64,000 nt of DNA from G965250275 sp965250275 (GTDB lineage: Bacteria; Pseudomonadota; Alphaproteobacteria; Rhodobacterales; Rhodobacteraceae), in the NCBI GenBank assembly GCA_965250275.1, contig OZ252297.1, positions 1,364,001 through 1,428,000 of the forward strand, read 5' to 3'. Each line of letters starts with the position of its first letter. Position 1 is the stretch's first letter. Under the pieces are notes generated by a model, which made no database searches, had not been told where the DNA came from, and saw nothing but the letters and a program-made list of their open reading frames with translations. A program made the position numbers and the translations under genes. Positions 62,534-64,000 of the stretch are shown here, piece by piece.

Positions 62534-62548
62534 TGAAAATGTTTTTCA
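62534..62548. promoter_or_regulatory. Candidate BhcR operator in the bhcA-bhcR gap (site 1)
   Basis: TGAAAA (62534-62539) and TTTTCA (62543-62548) are perfect 6-bp inverted arms around a 3-bp centre. It lies in an unusually AT-rich gap between two divergent genes, about 63 bases upstream of bhcA. IclR regulators typically bind such short palindromes. Confidence 0.5.
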
Positions 62549-62593
62549 TTTCCATTGAGTCAGAGAAAAATATATGTTTTACAATGGCTTGAA

Positions 62594-62612
62594 TTTTTCA
62601 CATAGCGAAAAA
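62594..62612. promoter_or_regulatory. Candidate BhcR operator in the bhcA-bhcR gap (site 2)
   Basis: TTTTTC (62594-62599) and GAAAAA (62607-62612) are inverted with a seven-base spacer, 28-46 bases before the bhcR start. Whether this is a regulator site or chance in an AT-rich stretch is unclear. Confidence 0.35.
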
Positions 62613-62639
62613 GAAAATCACTTTTTGTAAGAGGGTCTG

Positions 62640-63488
62640 ATGAACACTCCAGAATCTGCAGGCGAATTAGATCGGCGCGCGCGTGGGCGACCCCGCGACT
62701 GGCATGACAAGACCGCCCAGAACACCATCAAGTCTTTGGACCGCGCAATTGTCGTTTTGGAGCGATTGGGTGAGGTTGGAGAAGCGACGCTGACCGAGCT
62801 TGCGGGAGACCTCGATCAGTCGCCCGCCACCGTCTACCGCGTCTTCATCACGATGCAAGGACGTGGGCTGGTTGAGTTCGACGAAAATCTGCAAGTCTGG
62901 CAAGTCGGTGCAGGGGCCTTTCGGATCGGGTCGCATTTCCTGCGCCGGACCACGCTGATCGAACGCGCCCGGCCTGAGATGCGAGCTTTGATGGGTGCCA
63001 CGGGCGAAACAGCGAATCTGGGCGTGGAACGTGACGGAGAAGTTCTGTTTGTCAGCCAGGTCGAAACCCATGCGAGCATCCGCGCATTTTTTCCGCCCGG
63101 CACCCTGTCGCCCATGCATGCCTCAGGCATCGGCAAAGCGCTGCTCGCCGTGTTGCCGGCGGACCGCCGCGAACATGTTCTGACCCAGAAGGCGCGAGAA
63201 GCGTTCACGCCCTATTCATTGGTGGACCGGTCGGAACTGGAAGCGGATTTGGAAGTCATTCGGGAGCGAGGCTACGCTGTCGATGCTGAGGAACGGACAG
63301 CTGGGATGCGATGCATCGCGGCGCCGATTTTCGACGCGTATGGTGAGCCGCTGGCTGGAATTTCCGTGTCCGGTCCCACCAGCCGGGTTGGGCCGGACAC
63401 GATACCGGGCATCGGCGAAAAGGTAGTTGCGGCTGCCGAGCGCCTGACAATTGCCTTGGGTGGGCAGCCGCGCCAGACAGTCGAGTAA
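62640..63488 (+). CDS. bhcR: IclR-family regulator BhcR
   Basis: A 282-residue IclR regulator of the bhc operon. Winged HTH in residues 28-92 (KSLDRAIVVLERLGEVGEAT then LTELAGDLDQSPATVYRVF) and the IclR effector domain from about residue 107 (ALMGATGETANLGVERDGEV). The ATG at 62640 is preceded by AAGAGGG. In the known system BhcR is divergent from bhcA and responds to glyoxylate; gene position here is identical. Regulation of the nearby urate genes by BhcR is not indicated. Confidence 0.92.
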   Translation: MNTPESAGELDRRARGRPRDWHDKTAQNTIKSLDRAIVVLERLGEVGEATLTELAGDLDQSPATVYRVFITMQGRGLVEFDENLQVWQVGAGAFRIGSHFLRRTTLIERARPEMRALMGATGETANLGVERDGEVLFVSQVETHASIRAFFPPGTLSPMHASGIGKALLAVLPADRREHVLTQKAREAFTPYSLVDRSELEADLEVIRERGYAVDAEERTAGMRCIAAPIFDAYGEPLAGISVSGPTSRVGPDTIPGIGEKVVAAAERLTIALGGQPRQTVE

Positions 63489-63560
63489 GGTCAACCTGCA
63501 CTGAAGCGTGCGTTTATCTTTAGCCGCGGTCGCCGCGTTGCAAAAGTGTCAGGCCCAAAT

Positions 63561-63893
63561 TCAGGTGCAGACCACCTGCGCAAAGAACTCCGCAGAGATG
63601 TTCTGGTACATCGTGCCGCGCACAACCTTACACCCGGTGGCCGTTTCAATCGCGCGGTATGCCTGCGTTGTCTTCGTCACCGCAGGAGGGCCAAAGAGCT
63701 GATAGTTTGGCATGGGCGCACGCACCGCTTTGTAGGTGAGCGGTGCCTCCGAAATCTGCGTGACGGACCAACTGCGCTGCAGAACGGTGACCTGTTGGCT
63801 TTCGGCCCGCGAAATTTCGATCTCGGGAATGCCAAGCTCGGCGCACCCGCTCAAAAGAAGAGCCCCGATCAGGGCGGTCAGAACACGCCGCAT
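63561..63893 (-). CDS. Small lipoprotein of unknown function
   Basis: A 110-residue protein with a bacterial lipoprotein signal: basic MRR, hydrophobic VLTALIGALL and the lipobox LLSGC (C17). The mature part has two further Cys residues, one in TATGCKVVRG and one in VVCT at the C-terminus, perhaps a disulphide. No recognisable domain. It converges on bhcR with 72 bases between the stops. Placed in the outer or inner membrane by the lipobox; role unknown. Confidence 0.75.
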   Translation of the reverse strand: MRRVLTALIGALLLSGCAELGIPEIEISRAESQQVTVLQRSWSVTQISEAPLTYKAVRAPMPNYQLFGPPAVTKTTQAYRAIETATGCKVVRGTMYQNISAEFFAQVVCT

Positions 63894-64000
63894 ATTGCCT
63901 CTCTATGCAGTCCCCTATGCGCGGGATGCTACAGCGCCGCGCGTCAGGGGGAAACCGTTTTCAACCACTAAACGGCTTTAGCGGCATATGCCGGTTGACG

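Noticed and set aside
63955..63975. CCGTTT/AAACGG inverted repeat near the right edge as a terminator
   Set aside because: The stem is only six pairs with a nine-base loop and no clear T-run, and the relevant neighbouring gene lies outside the window.
1..64000. CRISPR arrays, tRNA or rRNA genes, transposases, prophage genes
   Set aside because: No regularly spaced repeats, tRNA-like cloverleaf, rRNA stretch or transposase/integrase motif was seen on either strand.

Overview
The window looks like chromosomal DNA of a Rhodobacterales (Roseobacter-group) alphaproteobacterium. The base composition is GC-rich and genes are packed tightly into operons, many with 4-nt ATGA overlaps. ABC importers for peptides, sugars and branched-chain-type amides dominate. 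The right end carries an IclR-regulated cluster whose order and family composition match the beta-hydroxyaspartate cycle genes (bhcRABCD) described in Paracoccus denitrificans. I see no rRNA, tRNA, insertion sequence, prophage or CRISPR array, and no gene-free stretch longer than 300 bases.

Layout. 21-2054: a Tat-exported PhoX-type phosphatase. 2306-8178 (minus): a dipeptide-type ABC operon (SBP-B-C-small unknown-D-F). 8336-10227: a TPR protein and a secreted DUF4329 protein. 10361-11941: an orphan SBP paralogous to the first one. 12133-29296 (plus): a LacI-type repressor, two TIM-barrel isomerases/epimerases, a Gfo/Idh dehydrogenase, then a long operon with a CUT1 sugar importer (one SBP, two permeases, a small membrane protein, two different ATPases), a VOC protein, a DhaK-DhaL kinase, xylulokinase, xylose isomerase, mutarotase and a di-haem peroxidase. 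Matching operator-like sites lie before lacI and before the SBP gene. 29290-32011 (minus): a CRTAC1 protein and a ROK repressor. 32199-36321 (plus): a xylFHG-type CUT2 importer plus glucokinase. 36338-42987 (minus): tamA-tamB for outer-membrane assembly. 43286-47948: livKHMGF. 47959-50337 (minus): urate hydroxylase PuuD followed by a pentameric ligand-gated ion channel homologue. 50434-57027: LysR, a Hint-domain protein, an FAD amine oxidase, UraH, a PuuE-UraD fusion and AllA. 57035-62471 (minus): bhcA-B-C-D plus a GAPDH/E4PDH-like gene, with bhcR divergent. 63561-63893: a small lipoprotein.

How the genes fit together. The urate genes cover urate to allantoate, and AllA releases glyoxylate from ureidoglycolate; the allantoate-to-ureidoglycolate step is not in the window. 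The adjacent bhc genes can convert glyoxylate plus glycine to aspartate and oxaloacetate, so the two blocks form a plausible purine-to-C4 route. The two sugar blocks appear to be under separate repressors (LacI and ROK) and share xylose-type enzymes. The LacI block also holds oxidation, epimerase and DAK functions that simple xylose use would not need, so a rarer sugar, polyol or glycoside is likely. That block and the channel behind puuD are the most likely places for undescribed biology.
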